A stretch of 64,000 nt of DNA from the NCBI GenBank assembly GCA_020086605.1, contig JACBWW010000046.1:2595934-2659933 (forward strand), in the 5' to 3' direction. The translations under genes and the position numbers were made by a program. Below the pieces are notes generated by a model. The model saw only the letters and a program-made list of their open reading frames with translations. It had not been told where the DNA came from and did not search any database. This DNA is from Lanius collurio. Lineage: Eukaryota; Chordata; Aves; Passeriformes; Laniidae. Within the stretch, counting starts at the first letter, position 1. Each line of letters opens with the position of its first letter. Of the stretch, positions 47,311 to 60,700 are shown piece by piece.

Positions 47311-50300
47311 GCATAACTATTAAACAGCTTTTCCTGGTGCCTGCCTAAGCAGATGTCAGTCACCTACCACATTTCAGACATCTAAAAAGCATCCCAACAG
47401 GAAACAAGAACGGGGTGATAAGGCAGTGAGCGTGAGTGCAGGCTTCTTCCCAGCTGAGCACAAAGCCCATTCCTTGTTATGGAGTCACATTCTGTTCCTC
47501 CCTATGGATGGCAAAGCACCTGCAAAGAAATACCTTCCACACTGTCTTATTAAGAAAGGGAACAACTACAAACAAGCCACGTGCAGCACTAAGTGCTCAG
47601 CAACGAGAGATGGGCAATGCCAAATAGCAATTTCAGCAAGCCACAGGGCTGGAGCTAAGCCATCTCCCAAATCTGAGGGAAGAACTTCCTTAACATATGA
47701 TAAAAATGTGAGTGCTGCTTTCTACCAGACGTTGTGCAGCAGCTGCATGCTTGTGAAATGCTCAGGTTACAACTAAGGCTCCTGCTCACACACCCCAAAC
47801 TCCTCTTCTGGTGAAGCTCCAAGGCTTGTTGTACCTGCTGCTGATAGAACTGGACAGGTCATCCTCGAGCAGTCTCTGCCTCTAAGTGAGCAGCTAAAAC
47901 CAGTGAAAGAGCAACTGAGCTACATCCAGGGGAGCACACCTCAGCTGCCACCTGAGCCCATGTTCCACATGTGCTCTACTTCTGTGAGCCCCAAGGTTCA
48001 CTCAGCAGTTTGATCTTCCTTCAGCTGAAGACGTGGCAATGTGTTTGGGGATGGCTGGCTCTCCACAGGGAGGTACTGGCACACTCTGGAAGTGAAAAAT
48101 CCCTCTCTGGTGCCACCCATCACAGCAGAGTCCCATGGGACAACTCTCCCAACACGGATGGCAGATCTGGACAGCGAAACCCAGCAGCACAACCCCACAA
48201 AGGAACCAGCTACCCAGTGCCCCCACAGCCATGAGCTGGGAGCTCTCTCTCCTACACACCCGTCCCCTTCCTGGAGTGAGGAAAAAAGCCTTGGTTTTTA
48301 GTACAAGAAGAGAAAGTGGGGACAATGACAGGGACAGCCAGGGACAGCACTGGGCTCAGCCCCTCAAGGGGACTCAATTAAAAACCCTGGAGGAGCCACT
48401 GTTCACTAAAAGCCTGAAAATTGACATTCCCAGACTCTGGGCTTTGCTTAATTGAATGACAATAAAACCAGAACTGTTAATAATATTTTTTTGTTTGGAC
48501 AGTAACAAAGTTATATAATCTTCACCTCCTAAAAACCATTTCACTTTTTATTAACTCATAATATTCTAAATTATCTTTGACTTTAGTTTATATTCTTATG
48601 CTGAAGTTTTAAAACCAAAAAAATGAAAACCAAACAAAAAACCCCCAGACCTTTTAACATGACATGAACTAAACACAAGCCAACATCCACTCTCGCTTCT
48701 GAGCCCAAGGCCTGAGCACATTAACTTTACATTTACTCTACTTTGTATTAAGTATCTTTTGAGGGTCTAAACATGCTTATAGTGGTGCACACACATATAT
48801 ATGTATGCCCACAAACACACAGTCAAAAATCATCTCATGTATTCACGAAAATTTCTGACCCTTCTTTACCACTGTTTTTGCAAATACAGCCTTTGTGAAA
48901 AATGTATAAGAGTAATGAAATTCCTGGCTGAGGCTTTAATCTCAAGTCACTTCTATACCAGGGGGTGGATCAGAGAGTATAATTTGCTGTTATCGCACTG
49001 CTCATCTCCTGTGTTGACAATAGAAATCCTCCTGTTAGTTTTTCTTAGACAAACGTGACCCCAACCTGATATGACACTTTTATTTTTTCAGCTGTGTAAC
49101 AACAGTCTTAAACCAGGTGCTTTCTAAGCTGCATTATCCCATTTTGGGAAACTTTTGTGTTGCTATCAGTAAGGTAACACATTAAAAAAAAAAGATATCT
49201 TTTGCCTATATTTGTAGGCTTATAAAATAAATTCTGTATACCAACTTCTTGACATTTCCACATCTCACCATTAACAAAAATATTTGACTACTTCATGTTT
49301 TTCACATTCCTAATTAAAATTAAGTATGGACTGGCAGGCTTTTAAGGAAATACCAGTAACATTCCAGAATAAATTGAAAGCATTAATGTGTTTAAAACAT
49401 TTGTTTTCCTTTTTCAAATAACTGATCATTAGGTTTTTCTGGAAGTTTTTGGTAGGGAATATCTGTTTTCTGTTGCTTTTATGTCTGCATATTCATCAGT
49501 CTAAAACAATTTTGGACCCCAGCCTCTTTGGTATTGTGTTTTAGTACTTGCTGGCACTAGAATTTTGCACCATAGCCCTCGATTTATAGCCCTCATTTAG
49601 CCATCATGCTATTCAAACCCCTGACTTTAAATATCCGCCACACAGATATGAGTAACAAAAAGAGACAGAGTATAGCTATTGTGCCTTCAAAGAAAAGCAA
49701 TAAACCATTCTGCTTGCTCTCCTTCATGTTCTTTAATTCATTTCATTTCATTTTAACTACCCAGAACAATTTCACCAGCCATTAGCCTGGAATGAAACCT
49801 TACAAAGGCTGATTGTTGTTATAAAGATGGGTCCCAGCACTCCCTCCCCCTCCTTTTCATAAGTTTTAGGACAAATAGGCTACTTCATAGCCACAGCTTT
49901 GTTTTTTAAGAAGAGAATTCTTGCGAAGCAAAGGACAGACAAACTGCTTCACATCCACATTCAAAAGACTCCAAAACAACATCCACAGTGAGCTGGGCTG
50001 GCTTGGAGCCCTAAGCCCAGAGCAGTGAGCAGGGAGGGGACAACAAAGGATGGATCTCCCGGGCGATTCCGAGCACGAGGTGCACCAGAGCCCACCCCAC
50101 ACGACACGCAAACAACTGATGCTCTGCCCCCAAACCTCTACCAAAGGGTGGGGGGAAGCACCAAATGCTCAACTCCACTACAGCCATCTCTAAACACGGG
50201 GGGGGAAGAAAAAAGCATCAATTATGAGTACATTTTTATATTTTGCAGAAATAAACCTTCCTGAGTGTCATTTCTGACAGCCTACGCCAAGAAAAAGCTG

Positions 50301-53300
50301 CACATTTTTGTCTCGCTGCATCCATGTTTGGAAAACAATCTTAACAAGAAAAAAAATAAAGACACATTCTATTTTTTCCAGTTTGTAAAGAGCTGCACAC
50401 CTTACATTTAGCATCTCCACGGAAAGCTGCGAAGAAAGATATTCATTCTAAAAAAGTGCTCAAGTGTTGGATTTTGCTTTTTTCCTAACAAGCTGGTGGC
50501 ATTTCCCCAGGCCTGGACAGTCTCTCTGTTCAACATGAAGGCCCCGAGCCCGTAACAGCTCTGCCCCAATTTAGAACGTATGTATATGTAGCAACATCCC
50601 CACAAAACGTTCACAACCCTGTCCAATTCCGATGTATTCTTGATCCTTCCCAACAAACAGATCAGAGAGATCTTTTCCAACAAAGTGTCAACAAACTGTC
50701 TGCACAGACAACTCCCTCCTCAGTTTGTGTATTATGTGGTTTGTATTATTTTTATTCCTCGTTAAGTGTCACACTTGTCAAAAGAGTGAACGCCACTTTT
50801 CCATAGTAACACGGTTTTGTGATGGAAGTTGTGAAACCTTCAAGACTTACAGATATTTCCACAAATATCCAGTATCTGCTCAAATACTAACACCACGAGC
50901 TCAGAAAGCAAAGGAATAGATTTCTGTGTTTTCTCTTCCAGCAAGGTATCAAAACTGTTCCTGAAATTTGGACTTTTCCTCTTCGAAGAAAAGACAAAGA
51001 CTAACTGATCCACTGATATTTATTTCATCGTGGCACAGGAAAAAAATTACTTAAAAGTAATGATAGAAGCCAAAAATTACTTTTTATGTAGTGACAAAAA
51101 ACTTGGAACATGAGATTATGTTGAGTGTGAGAGTGTCTATAAACAGAGCTGCTTTATCCCATCTGAGCTGTTACTGGTGATGCCAATAATCTGAGTTTGA
51201 AGATAACTCTGCAAAGCTGCATGTTTTACTACTCACTTCCAAATTATGTAAATGAACACCATATTATACTATACCTTGTTGGAGGTATGCTTGGTAAAAT
51301 AGCTTGATAAATAAATCCTAATACAATAATAATTCATTTTCATGTGACAGGTTTAGAAAAATCTGTAAATACAAACTTCACAGGGAGAAACATCAGAATG
51401 GCAAACACGGGCACTCAGCACCTTCTAGAATGTTCATTTATGTCCCCTCAACACTAAGTTACAGTCACTAAGGCATGGCTTTTCTTTTTGTTTTAAATAC
51501 AGAGACACTGGAAGGGATAAGTGATCTCACAAAACTTCTAACATCAATTATCAATCCAAATACCAAGAAAAAACACCAACTGCATGTCTGCACCTCTGTG
51601 GAACGTACAGGACTCTGTAATATTTAAAAACAGAGGTCCCCTGAGAGGAGAACTTGATCAGGACCTCAAGTCAAGAAAATACCTTCAACAGAAAGAGGAA
51701 AGGAGCTCCAGCCTGAGTGCAGAATGTATCTAATTTTATTAACTGTGAAAATAAAAATATTCGGGAATTTCTACAAAACAACTACCTACAGAGCAATAAA
51801 ACACAGCAGGACACCACGTACTGCTGGAAAGCAAGCAGCATTCCTGCACCCTCTTCCAATTACACCTCTCTCAGAAGTCACCAAAAATCTTGACAGAAAC
51901 AGAAGAGACAAGTTTTCCTCTTAGTAAACTTAGTAAATAGTAAAATTCTGCGGACATGAGACATACTTGCTCTGTTCTACACAACTGTGCATTTCATAAG
52001 GCACCAGTAACTTCAGAGCCAGTCCAGAACCAGCTTTATGCAACAGGACAGCTCAGCTCTTTTGGAGCACGTGGCACCACACTAAATTAGAATGTTTGTG
52101 CCTTGCTGCACTGTCATATGGTCAAAAAGTTAACACTGCAAAATTAATTGCAGCCCTTTAAAGGAAGTACTGCTATACACATCTTCAAATGAACACTTAA
52201 TCCTTTCCCTGACATTTATTTAGATGTAGACTTTTCACCTTTGTGCCACCCGGCTCTGTAGGACATCATTTGCTATCTCAATTAAGCTGCATCAGTACTT
52301 TTCATTCCAACTACCTAAACTCTCACCACTCTCAACAGGAGAAAATACCATTTGCTTCCAGCTTCACAGTTTTCATACAACTACTGAGAACTGTTAAATT
52401 GAAATAGTGTTCTATCCCACAGGAGGAAGGGACAGCCAGGAATAACTTGCCCTGGAACAGACTGGCTGTTTGCCTTTCAGTGCACTGTGCAACCTGGCAG
52501 GTAGCAACAGTTACACACCCTTTAACAGCTCCAGCTTCAACACACCTGACATGTCTTAATTCCTGTTCCGAGGCTTCTGCATTAATGAGGACAGAGGCAG
52601 TAATTCACTCCACTTGCCTGCATGCAAGCGCTGGGGCACAGACAGCACCATGATCCACCTTGCTCCAGGCAAAACCTCAGTGTTTGTGAGCTAAACATTC
52701 CAAAAGTCCCAAACATTTTACATCTCCAGACTGCTTTTAGGAGGTATTTATATACACACATATGTATGTGATTGCATAAAAACATCAGAAAAATCATGTA
52801 ACAAAATACAATGTTACACATGCTCAAATCAAAGAGCAAACAAAAGATTTTTGAAAAAAAAAATCTAATTCATAATAAAGCCTTGATGTCTATTTACAGA
52901 CTGTCCTGAAGTATGGTACTGCTACAGAGACATTCCTATTCCACATAACTTTGATCATCTGCCTCACAGGCCCTCTACTGCATCTCTGCTGCACGCTGCA
53001 CGTCGCTGTGCAGTGACAGCAGAGGTGATTCGAGTAGGTGAGTTTGGATATTGCTGCATATCCCAGAAAGAGAGCACTCAGTAGATGCCCCTCTACCTCT
53101 ACAGCTACAGATGCACAAGTTCAGTGTCCCCTTCTGGAGCCCAGAGCACGGGGAGCTCAGGGAGGCCACGAGATTTTAGTGACAAGCTGCAGCATGGGGT
53201 CATCTCAGTGTCACACCAGCACGCCCAGAAATGGAAACACAGCACTGCCTGAACTGCCACTCCAGGTCAGACCCAAGGCTGCACTTTCCTCTCCAAAGAC

Positions 53301-55599
53301 AGCTCCCTGTAGCAGGCTGGAATTCACAAGTTGCACTCCCTCCTGACGGCATCAGTAAATCCAGACAATGGAGCTGGAGGCATTAACACTAATCACAAAG
53401 TGGCCATGCAGGGATGAAAGGCAAGTTAAGGCACTAACTCCCTCATACCAACAGCTTGGAATCACAGGATACAGAGTAAAATGGCTTTCACACAAGGGCA
53501 TGAAATTAGGAAAAATCATGGCTAATTTATAATGCAAACTTTGTACAAGAAATTATTTTCACACACGCAACTACCACAGATCCTTCCCACACGAGCAAGA
53601 AGCAAGTCAGCAGCAGACTGTAACCTTAAAATAAGAACTACATTAATTATCCATGAGGGAGAAAAAAAAAAAGTAAACCCTGTTCGAAACAAGCAGAGTT
53701 CCTATTCAACAGCTTATTTGTCCCTTCCATCCTTGCTAGTTACAGTGACACAAAACACAGATTGGCACTCGGGAAAGCAGCAATAAGGAATGTGTCTTCT
53801 GGAGCATTGTTTCCAAGTTCAGCCCAGTCCCACAGAAGCTAAAAAAATTCCAAGTCTGTTAACTCTGTTATATTTACTGTGCATGTTAAGATGCTACGTT
53901 AGAAGTGATTTTAAAAACCCCAAATTTTATAAATAGACTTGCAATTGCTTTGAATTGTGGCCTGCAGCCATCTCCTGCTGCACATAATCAATGACAAAAA
54001 TCAAGTGGCCTCAGCAGCTGCAGGTCACCTACCAGACCAAAATTTGGGCTGGCAATTATTGTACAGAAATACCCAAACCCTCGATGAAAACTCATGCAAT
54101 AGATATCTCTTCACTTTATTTGTATCAGGAAAGTCCTACATAATATTCTGAACTGAGTCCCACAAAAAAAAAAGTAGAGACAGATTTTTGTTGTTACTTA
54201 AGCAAATGTTCATCTTTATGGGTGAAATATGTTTAATTGGTTTAATAAAACACATTGGTTATACCAAGAAAGACCTAAAACCAGTAAATCAGTAAAACAT
54301 AACACTTTTTAATACTCTTATTAACTGCAGTTTGCTTAACTGCAATATTTAAGTCATGAGTAGATCTAAAATTGTCAGATGCATTTAATTGAAATACTAT
54401 CCCTAGAGCTAAACACCGAGTGTTTATAATAAGAGACACGTTATTCAAGATTAGCTAACTGCTCCCTTTCCATGGAAAATCCCACAGAAAAAGCAAGGGA
54501 AAGCAAGGGAACAAAACTGCACTATGGGGCGGGGGAAAAGGGGAGGTGTTTGCTTCAAAGGGAGTTTTGGTGGGTTTGGTTTGGTTTTTGTCATTCTGCA
54601 TTAAATCAAGTGATCTTTGTTCCCTTCTCTAATATCTCCAGAAGTTATGTCTTCACATAAAAAATGAAGGAACATTCTTCTCTTCTTTCTCCCTAATTCT
54701 TCTCACCCTTCCTCCATGTCCAGAACCATAGATACATTCATCAAGACATCATCTACAAAATGCTGAGTCCAAATGAATTCCTGCTTTGTTAAAAAAAAAA
54801 AAAAAATTAACAGCAAACAGTTTCTACAAACTGGAAAACATCTACTGTACCCGCACACAGTTCAGACAGAAAGCAGTTTGATTTACCCTGATATTAATTT
54901 GCAAGGGCAACACAGAACGAAGAGCATAAGCACAGATGTCAAAAGTAAAATTTCCATTGTATGTAGAGAGCAAAAAGAAAACTATATTCTATGGGAGAAA
55001 ATGAAGTAAAGTGTATAAAAATAACAGGGATGTCAGTAACTTTTTGCCTAACAAAAGAGTGTATCCTGATGGACACAATTTCAAACAAATGGCTGCTTAA
55101 AATAATTAACACAATATGTTTACTAAATAAAATAAACCCAAGCAGACAGATAAACAAACAAAAAGCCTTTTAATTCTTTCTACTTTTTCCCCTTGGTGGT
55201 CTCAAAGGAAAATCAGAACAGTAAAATTAATACATGCAGGGTAAGATATGCAGCTGAAAAGCTGAACGACCCAGTAATATACACTTGGTTAATTTGACTT
55301 TTGTTATTTGCTTTAAGATCTTTACCACAAAGTTCTGCTCAACATATTCTTGCTAGCAACAATCTGCACCAGAATTAGTGTCTCTCAAGCAGCAAGTGTA
55401 GCATACACAACAATCTCAATGAGAGAGGCAATTAACAACTGCTGCAAAAAATAATTATATATAAAGATGGTTTGAAAGACAATACTCTATCTAAAATGAC
55501 CTCACTGTATTCACAGTACTGATAAAACAGTTTTCCTTTAAAAAATGCTGCTTTTTTAATTCATCAAAAGAGAAAAGCCCCAAGGTCACCTGTCAATAA
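47311..55599. other. Non-coding sequence, no gene seen
   Basis: The longest stretch without recognised repeats. Overlapping ORFs at 47971-48455 sit on both strands in a GC-richer patch. A minus-strand acceptor (TTTTTCCTCACTCCAG near 48276) opens into a long frame there, but no donor or homology backs it. A CpG cluster (CCCGGGCGATTCCGAGCACG) lies near 50059. Alternating purine-pyrimidine tracts at 48785-48808 and about 52748-52768 are simple sequence. The rest is AT-rich and featureless to me. Confidence 0.55.
48785..48808. repeat. Alternating purine-pyrimidine (CA/TA) tract
   Basis: GTGCACACACATATATATGT and the following ATGC alternate purine-pyrimidine without a break. It is a simple sequence, potentially Z-DNA-forming or polymorphic. 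Confidence 0.75.
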
Positions 55600-55960
55600 C
55601 AGAACAAACCCTCAGTAAATCACAGTGCTTCACAAATAAATTCCTCATCAGTAATTAAAACCAGGCCTCTCTGGCCCTGTGTTATCAGCTCATCAAATTC
55701 ATTGCTCATCTAGAATAACAGATCCACATCTGCAGTCATTACAGCATGCCAGATAAATCAATCCTCTCAATGATGCTTTGAGCCATCTCTGCTCCCTTTT
55801 AACCAGCCCGATATTTATTTCCCCCTGACACTTCTGACATTCTATTTACTGTAGGCAAATGGAACTCATACGGCACCTTGTAATGGCTTTACCAAACCCC
55901 ATTGTGGGGCATATCTTCCAAGACTGATGGGCGCAATAAACAAGGTTTTATGGTGTAAGT
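55600..55960. promoter_or_regulatory. Possible conserved non-coding element
   Basis: Non-repetitive AT-rich sequence with no ORF. It contains GTAATTAAAACC and GCGCAATAAACAAGG (near 55931), which carries overlapping CDX/HOX-like (GCAATAAA) and forkhead-like (TAAACA) cores. Support comes only from texture and motifs. Confidence 0.13.
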
Positions 55961-56909
55961 GTGAGCTTCCAACTTCTTTTTTTTTCCAGGAATTTGACTT
56001 CTGCAGTGAAGATGGTTTATTACATTTGATTGCAGGTGGAAAAAGCTATATCCACTTTGAGACCTGTCAGCTAAAAGCAAGCAGAAAACTTTAGAAATAA
56101 TATTATTTTTGTAATTTTATTTTCTCATTGATAACAATACAGAATAAAGCATCTCCCTGTCAGGGCTTGGAAAGTGAGGCCATAATTTATCATCCCACCT
56201 CCGCCCTCCCTCCCACCAAATCAAACACAGGTCTCCTCTGTAAACTTCCAAAAGGTACAACAGCTATATATAATCTCCACATACATACAAAGTCCATCCC
56301 AAGCCCTCCCCAGCATTGCTGTTTACGTTCAAATCTGAAGTATGTGTGGTTAAATAGGTACACACATAGTGACAGATGAGGTCAAACATGCTTTTGGGGC
56401 ATCTGAGCCCAGCAAAAAATCACAGGTTTCTTACATTTAGTGCACAAACCAAAACTTTTCACTGTTTGGTGCACTCTCCAGTAATAAGCATCAGACTGTT
56501 AGGTTCAAAACGAGAACATAAATTGTTTCCTTGAGAATGAAACAAACAGCACAAGAATTACTTTTCAGCATAAATTTTGACTGTTTGTACACTATCACAG
56601 CTGCTCTATTTAAGGAAATTGAGTGAAAATCTGTTCAAATGAAGAGCAGAAGCATTCCTAGAATCAGAAAGCCTCCCAGAATATAACATGTGTTAACAGC
56701 TCTGAGGAGCTCAGCAATTTCTAGGCCTTAAGCAGATCCCCCTCCTCCATGGGGGTGGTGTGCTTCCACATCCATATGGACATTCATCCAGGAGATGCCT
56801 AAAAGCATATGCCATCCATCCAGGAGCCCAACTTTTGTCCTAGAAGTCCGGGCTTTCTGTGCTTTTCTGTGCATCATGTGACTACAAAAGCGAATTTCTT
56901 TGCAGTGGG
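55961..56909. other. Non-coding sequence, no gene seen
   Basis: AT-rich unique DNA. The only long frames here are the unique C-terminal tail of the false minisatellite ORF and short unrecognised ORFs. Confidence 0.55.
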
Positions 56910-57737
56910 GAGGCCCAGCCCAGCTCCTGAGGCACAGCCTGAGGTGCAGCCCAACTCCTGAGGCGCAGCCCAGCTCCTGGAGGTGCAGCCCAGCTCCTGA
57001 CATGCATCCTGAGCTGCAGCCCAGCTCCTGAGGCCCAGGCCAGCTCCTGAGGTGCATCCTGAGGCGCAGCCCAGCTCCTGGAGGCGCAGCCCAACTCCTG
57101 GAGGCGCAGCCCAGCTCCTGAGGTGCATCCGGAGGCGCAGCCCAGCTCCTGAGGTGCATCCTGGAGGCGCAGCCCAGCTCCTGGAGGGGCAGCCCAGCTC
57201 CTGGAGGGGCAGCCCAGCTCCTGGAGGGGCATCCTGAGGTGCATCCCGAAGGCACAGCCCAGCTCCTGAGGTGCATCCTGGTGGCGCAGCCCAGCTCCTG
57301 GAGGTGCATCCTGGAGGTGCAGCCCAACTCCTGGAGGTGCATCCTGGAGGTGCAGCCCAACTCCTGGAGGTGCATCCTGGAGGTGCAGCCCAACTCCTGG
57401 AGGTGCATCCTGGAGGTGCAGCCCAGCTCCTGAGGTGCATCCTGAGGCGCAGCCCAACTCCTGAGGCGTATCCTGAGTTGCATCCTGAGGCGCAGCCCAG
57501 CTCCTGAGGTGCATCCTGAGGCGCAGCCCAGCTCCTGGAGGTGCAGCCCAGCTCCTGAGGTGCATCCTGAGGCGCAGCCCAGCTCCTGAGGCGTATCCTG
57601 AGTTGCATCCTGAGGCACAGCCCAGCTCCTGAGGTGCATCCTGAGGCGCAGCCCAGCTCCTGAGGTGCATCCTGAGGTGCAGCCCAGCTCCTGGAGGCAC
57701 ATCCTTAGGTGCAGCCCAGCTCCTGGAGGCGCAGCTC
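56910..57737. repeat. GC-rich minisatellite (20/12-13-bp compound units)
   Basis: About 28 copies of the core CCCAGCTCCTGGAGG or CCCAACTCCTG run for 0.83 kb. The array mixes a 20-base unit (GAGGTGCAGCCCAGCTCCTG) with a 12- to 13-base spacer unit (GAGGTGCATCCTG). Where the two alternate regularly (57301-57424) the period is exactly 33 bases. A higher-order duplication of 125 bases is seen between the GCGTATCCTGAGTTGCATCC phrases at 57466 and 57591. Each repeat carries a CpG in the GAGGCGCAG variant. The array has no stop codon in any minus-strand frame, so three overlapping frames of 244 to 324 codons appear. These are artefacts, not genes. Confidence 0.95.
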
Positions 57738-60700
57738 ACCCCAAGCCAAAGCCCTGCACCTGGATCTGCGGCGACCCAGCCCTGGGAAGGAGCAGAGCTC
57801 CACATCCCGCCACTCATTACGCACGGCTCAAAGCTGACTTGCATTCAATTACTGTCACAGTGCGAGTGGATCCCTCCTTTAGCATATATTAAAATTTTAT
57901 TTCTGTGTGTCCGCAGTGCCTCGCTCGCAGCAACATGAAAAGGCTGGTGAAAGTACTTTTTTGGAACAAAAAAAAATGCCCAAGCCTATAGGCTATGAAT
58001 TCTCAGATCCTCCTTCCAACACTGATTCAAAAATGACAGGATATAGTCTTTTCCTTAATGAAAAATCTATATTTATCACTCTATTGTTCTTGTGTACTGA
58101 TCCTACTGCTCTCTGAGGCCAAAGTTTGAATATATTGGATTTTGAAATAATAGCCCAAGGCTCTGAGATGCTGGGTCGTGATACATAAATGATGAGAGGG
58201 TTGTTCCCTAGTTCTCTGCTTCTTACCACAAAAAGAAAATACAAATTCCAGGATGAAAATCTTCAGAAGTCTACATTATCTGCAAAGTGCAAATTATATG
58301 GGATATTCACAGAACTATAAATGATAAAATCAGACTATACTGAGAAAGATGATCTGCCTGTTCTAGGAATAAACCAGGAGTTTGTTGCTGTAATATCAAG
58401 AAGTAAAGTCCTATTATTACATAACCATAGATGTGACAAGCTCAGATTGTTTGGATTTTTTAAATCTTAATTCCAGTTGAGTTTGCATATAAATGTCTGA
58501 AAAGATAAATTCATTTAGGACAAAGATCCAGAGACTGAATTTATCAATCTTTTATACTTCACACTTTGATTCTCAAGTGTAACAGGGATTGAAAAAGAAG
58601 AAACCCCCAGCTATAGACTGTTGGTGCTAGGATAATAAAGAGATAAAAAGCCTCAATTTTTATTCCTATAGAAAAATTTAAGGCTGCTGTTATGATGAAA
58701 ACATAAAGGGGAAAATCTGCAAAGTATTTTTCACCTTCATCCCATAATAAAATAGAGTTACTACTACAGAGTTCTGTAAAGCTGCAGCTTCTACACCGCT
58801 ATATTTTCAGGGTATGGGGAAGAGGTGCCTCTCTAGATTTTGCTTCTTGGATGTGTCCAACTTTCCTTTGACCTTGAGTGACTCTGGCTGAAGTTTTCCA
58901 AACCAGCCACTGCAATATTCATCTTGCCCCAGTAACCAAGAGAATTTCAGGGGGTCCTGGGGATATATCTGCTCTTGATGCTTTTTTCACCTGAAAATCA
59001 AAATCTGAGATTCATAAACTATTAGAGCAGTTTAACATCCAGTACCCAGGAGAATTAACACACCTTAGGGAATTCCTGAGATTACCACAACACCTAGTGC
59101 CATAGAAATACAAATACTTAGTTTTGATTAGTGAACATTCTTTTTGAAAATTTAGTTTATGAGTTATACATACACAGTATAAACAGAGTGCGTGTACAGA
59201 AAAAATAGAATTAAAAAATAGTAATTTCTCATGCAACAATCCATTTCATATCATATTGTCCAGGCAAAATACGCTTCTGGGAATTTTCATTTGTTAAAAA
59301 ATGCTTTGATTTCCAGAATCAAATGCAACCTCAGTTCTGCAAATCTTAAAAAGAGATACATGAGTCTCATTCCACAGCATCAAGTGAGACGGATTCAAAG
59401 AAAGCCAAACCAATTCCTCCTGCCAGGCACAGACCTGTGTCCAAGGGCCCCAACCAGGAATGGAAGCAGCTCCTGCCTGACCAACTGTGGAACAACCCAA
59501 GGCTGTTCAGTCTAAAGAAATGATTCCCAGTCCTCTGGGGCAGCTGCCCAACTCAAAGGGGTCTTGGAATGTATTCTTTTCATATTACCTATACTCACGA
59601 CTTAATCGCTCCAACTGTCTTCAGTAAAACAAGTTAGAGGAAATTTATTTAAAATATGCTATAGGGAAAGGCTCTTCCCTTTAAAGTTTATATTTTGCCA
59701 TACAAAAAAAATTATTCCATTCCTAAAAATTCATTTTTAACATCTAAAGGGGAATCTGAGCAACCTTCCAGCACTATGGAATACATACCTTACTTTTCCA
59801 GATTATTACATATGTATTACATATTATGCACTCACAGGCTGATTGTTTGTTTGTTTTTTTTTAATTAACTTTAAATGCTTACGCAAGGTGAATCTATTAC
59901 CCCATTAAATAAGAATTTTTCAGTGTTGGGAGGTTAAAAAAAAAAAAGAAAAATCACATGGTCAATGCTCCTGGATACCTTTGCTCCTATTCCTTCACTT
60001 TTCCCCCAATAGTTTCCAAGATGAAAGTGCCACTTGAATCTACAGAGTGGCACACCACTGCTTTCTGTGTGTCCTACAGACTCTGCCACATAATTTCCAA
60101 CAATCCCTTCTTAGGAATCATGCTGCTCCACGCTAGGAAATGCTAGAACAGGTCACGTACATCCTTTAAAGCTACTCAGATATACAATTTTACAAGCAGG
60201 CTGCCTGTACAGGTTTAGAGACAGAGATATGACTCTGATCTCAAAGGTAAAGAGACAAGATCCAGTTGTGATACATCTAACATTAGTGTTTTCTAAGTTA
60301 AGTAACTACATAAAGAGCCCTCAGGCAATCTGTTTATATTTAAACAGATCCAGAACTGATATGCCCCATTACTATTTCCCCCTATTTGCTGGCAGAGGGT
60401 TGAAGCTCAGCAGCCAAGTGAAGAGAAGACAAGTGTACCAGCACACCTCAGAAAGGGGGATGCAGTTTAGGCACCCCCACTACCCCCAAACTACTGCTGT
60501 CCACTGCCAGAAGCAGACATTAACGTCCTGATATATTACTAACAATGCTAAATATCTTCTGCAGGTATAAAAACCTGCCAACTACAAAACTGGCCAAAGA
60601 ATCCACTTGAAAAATACGAGATTAACCCTTCCCCAGTCGTGCTTCCCATGATACATGGCTGACAACAAGGATTTGTCAACTCCAGAGACTGCAGAAACCA

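Noticed and set aside
47998..48325. Minus-strand acceptor followed by a long open frame
   Set aside because: Two minus frames and two plus frames are open at once in this GC-richer patch. There is no donor and no recognised domain.
56728..57844. Three overlapping minus-strand ORFs of 324, 320 and 244 codons
   Set aside because: They are generated by a minisatellite whose unit lacks stops in all minus frames. Mutually overlapping frames with no unique conserved part are not genes.
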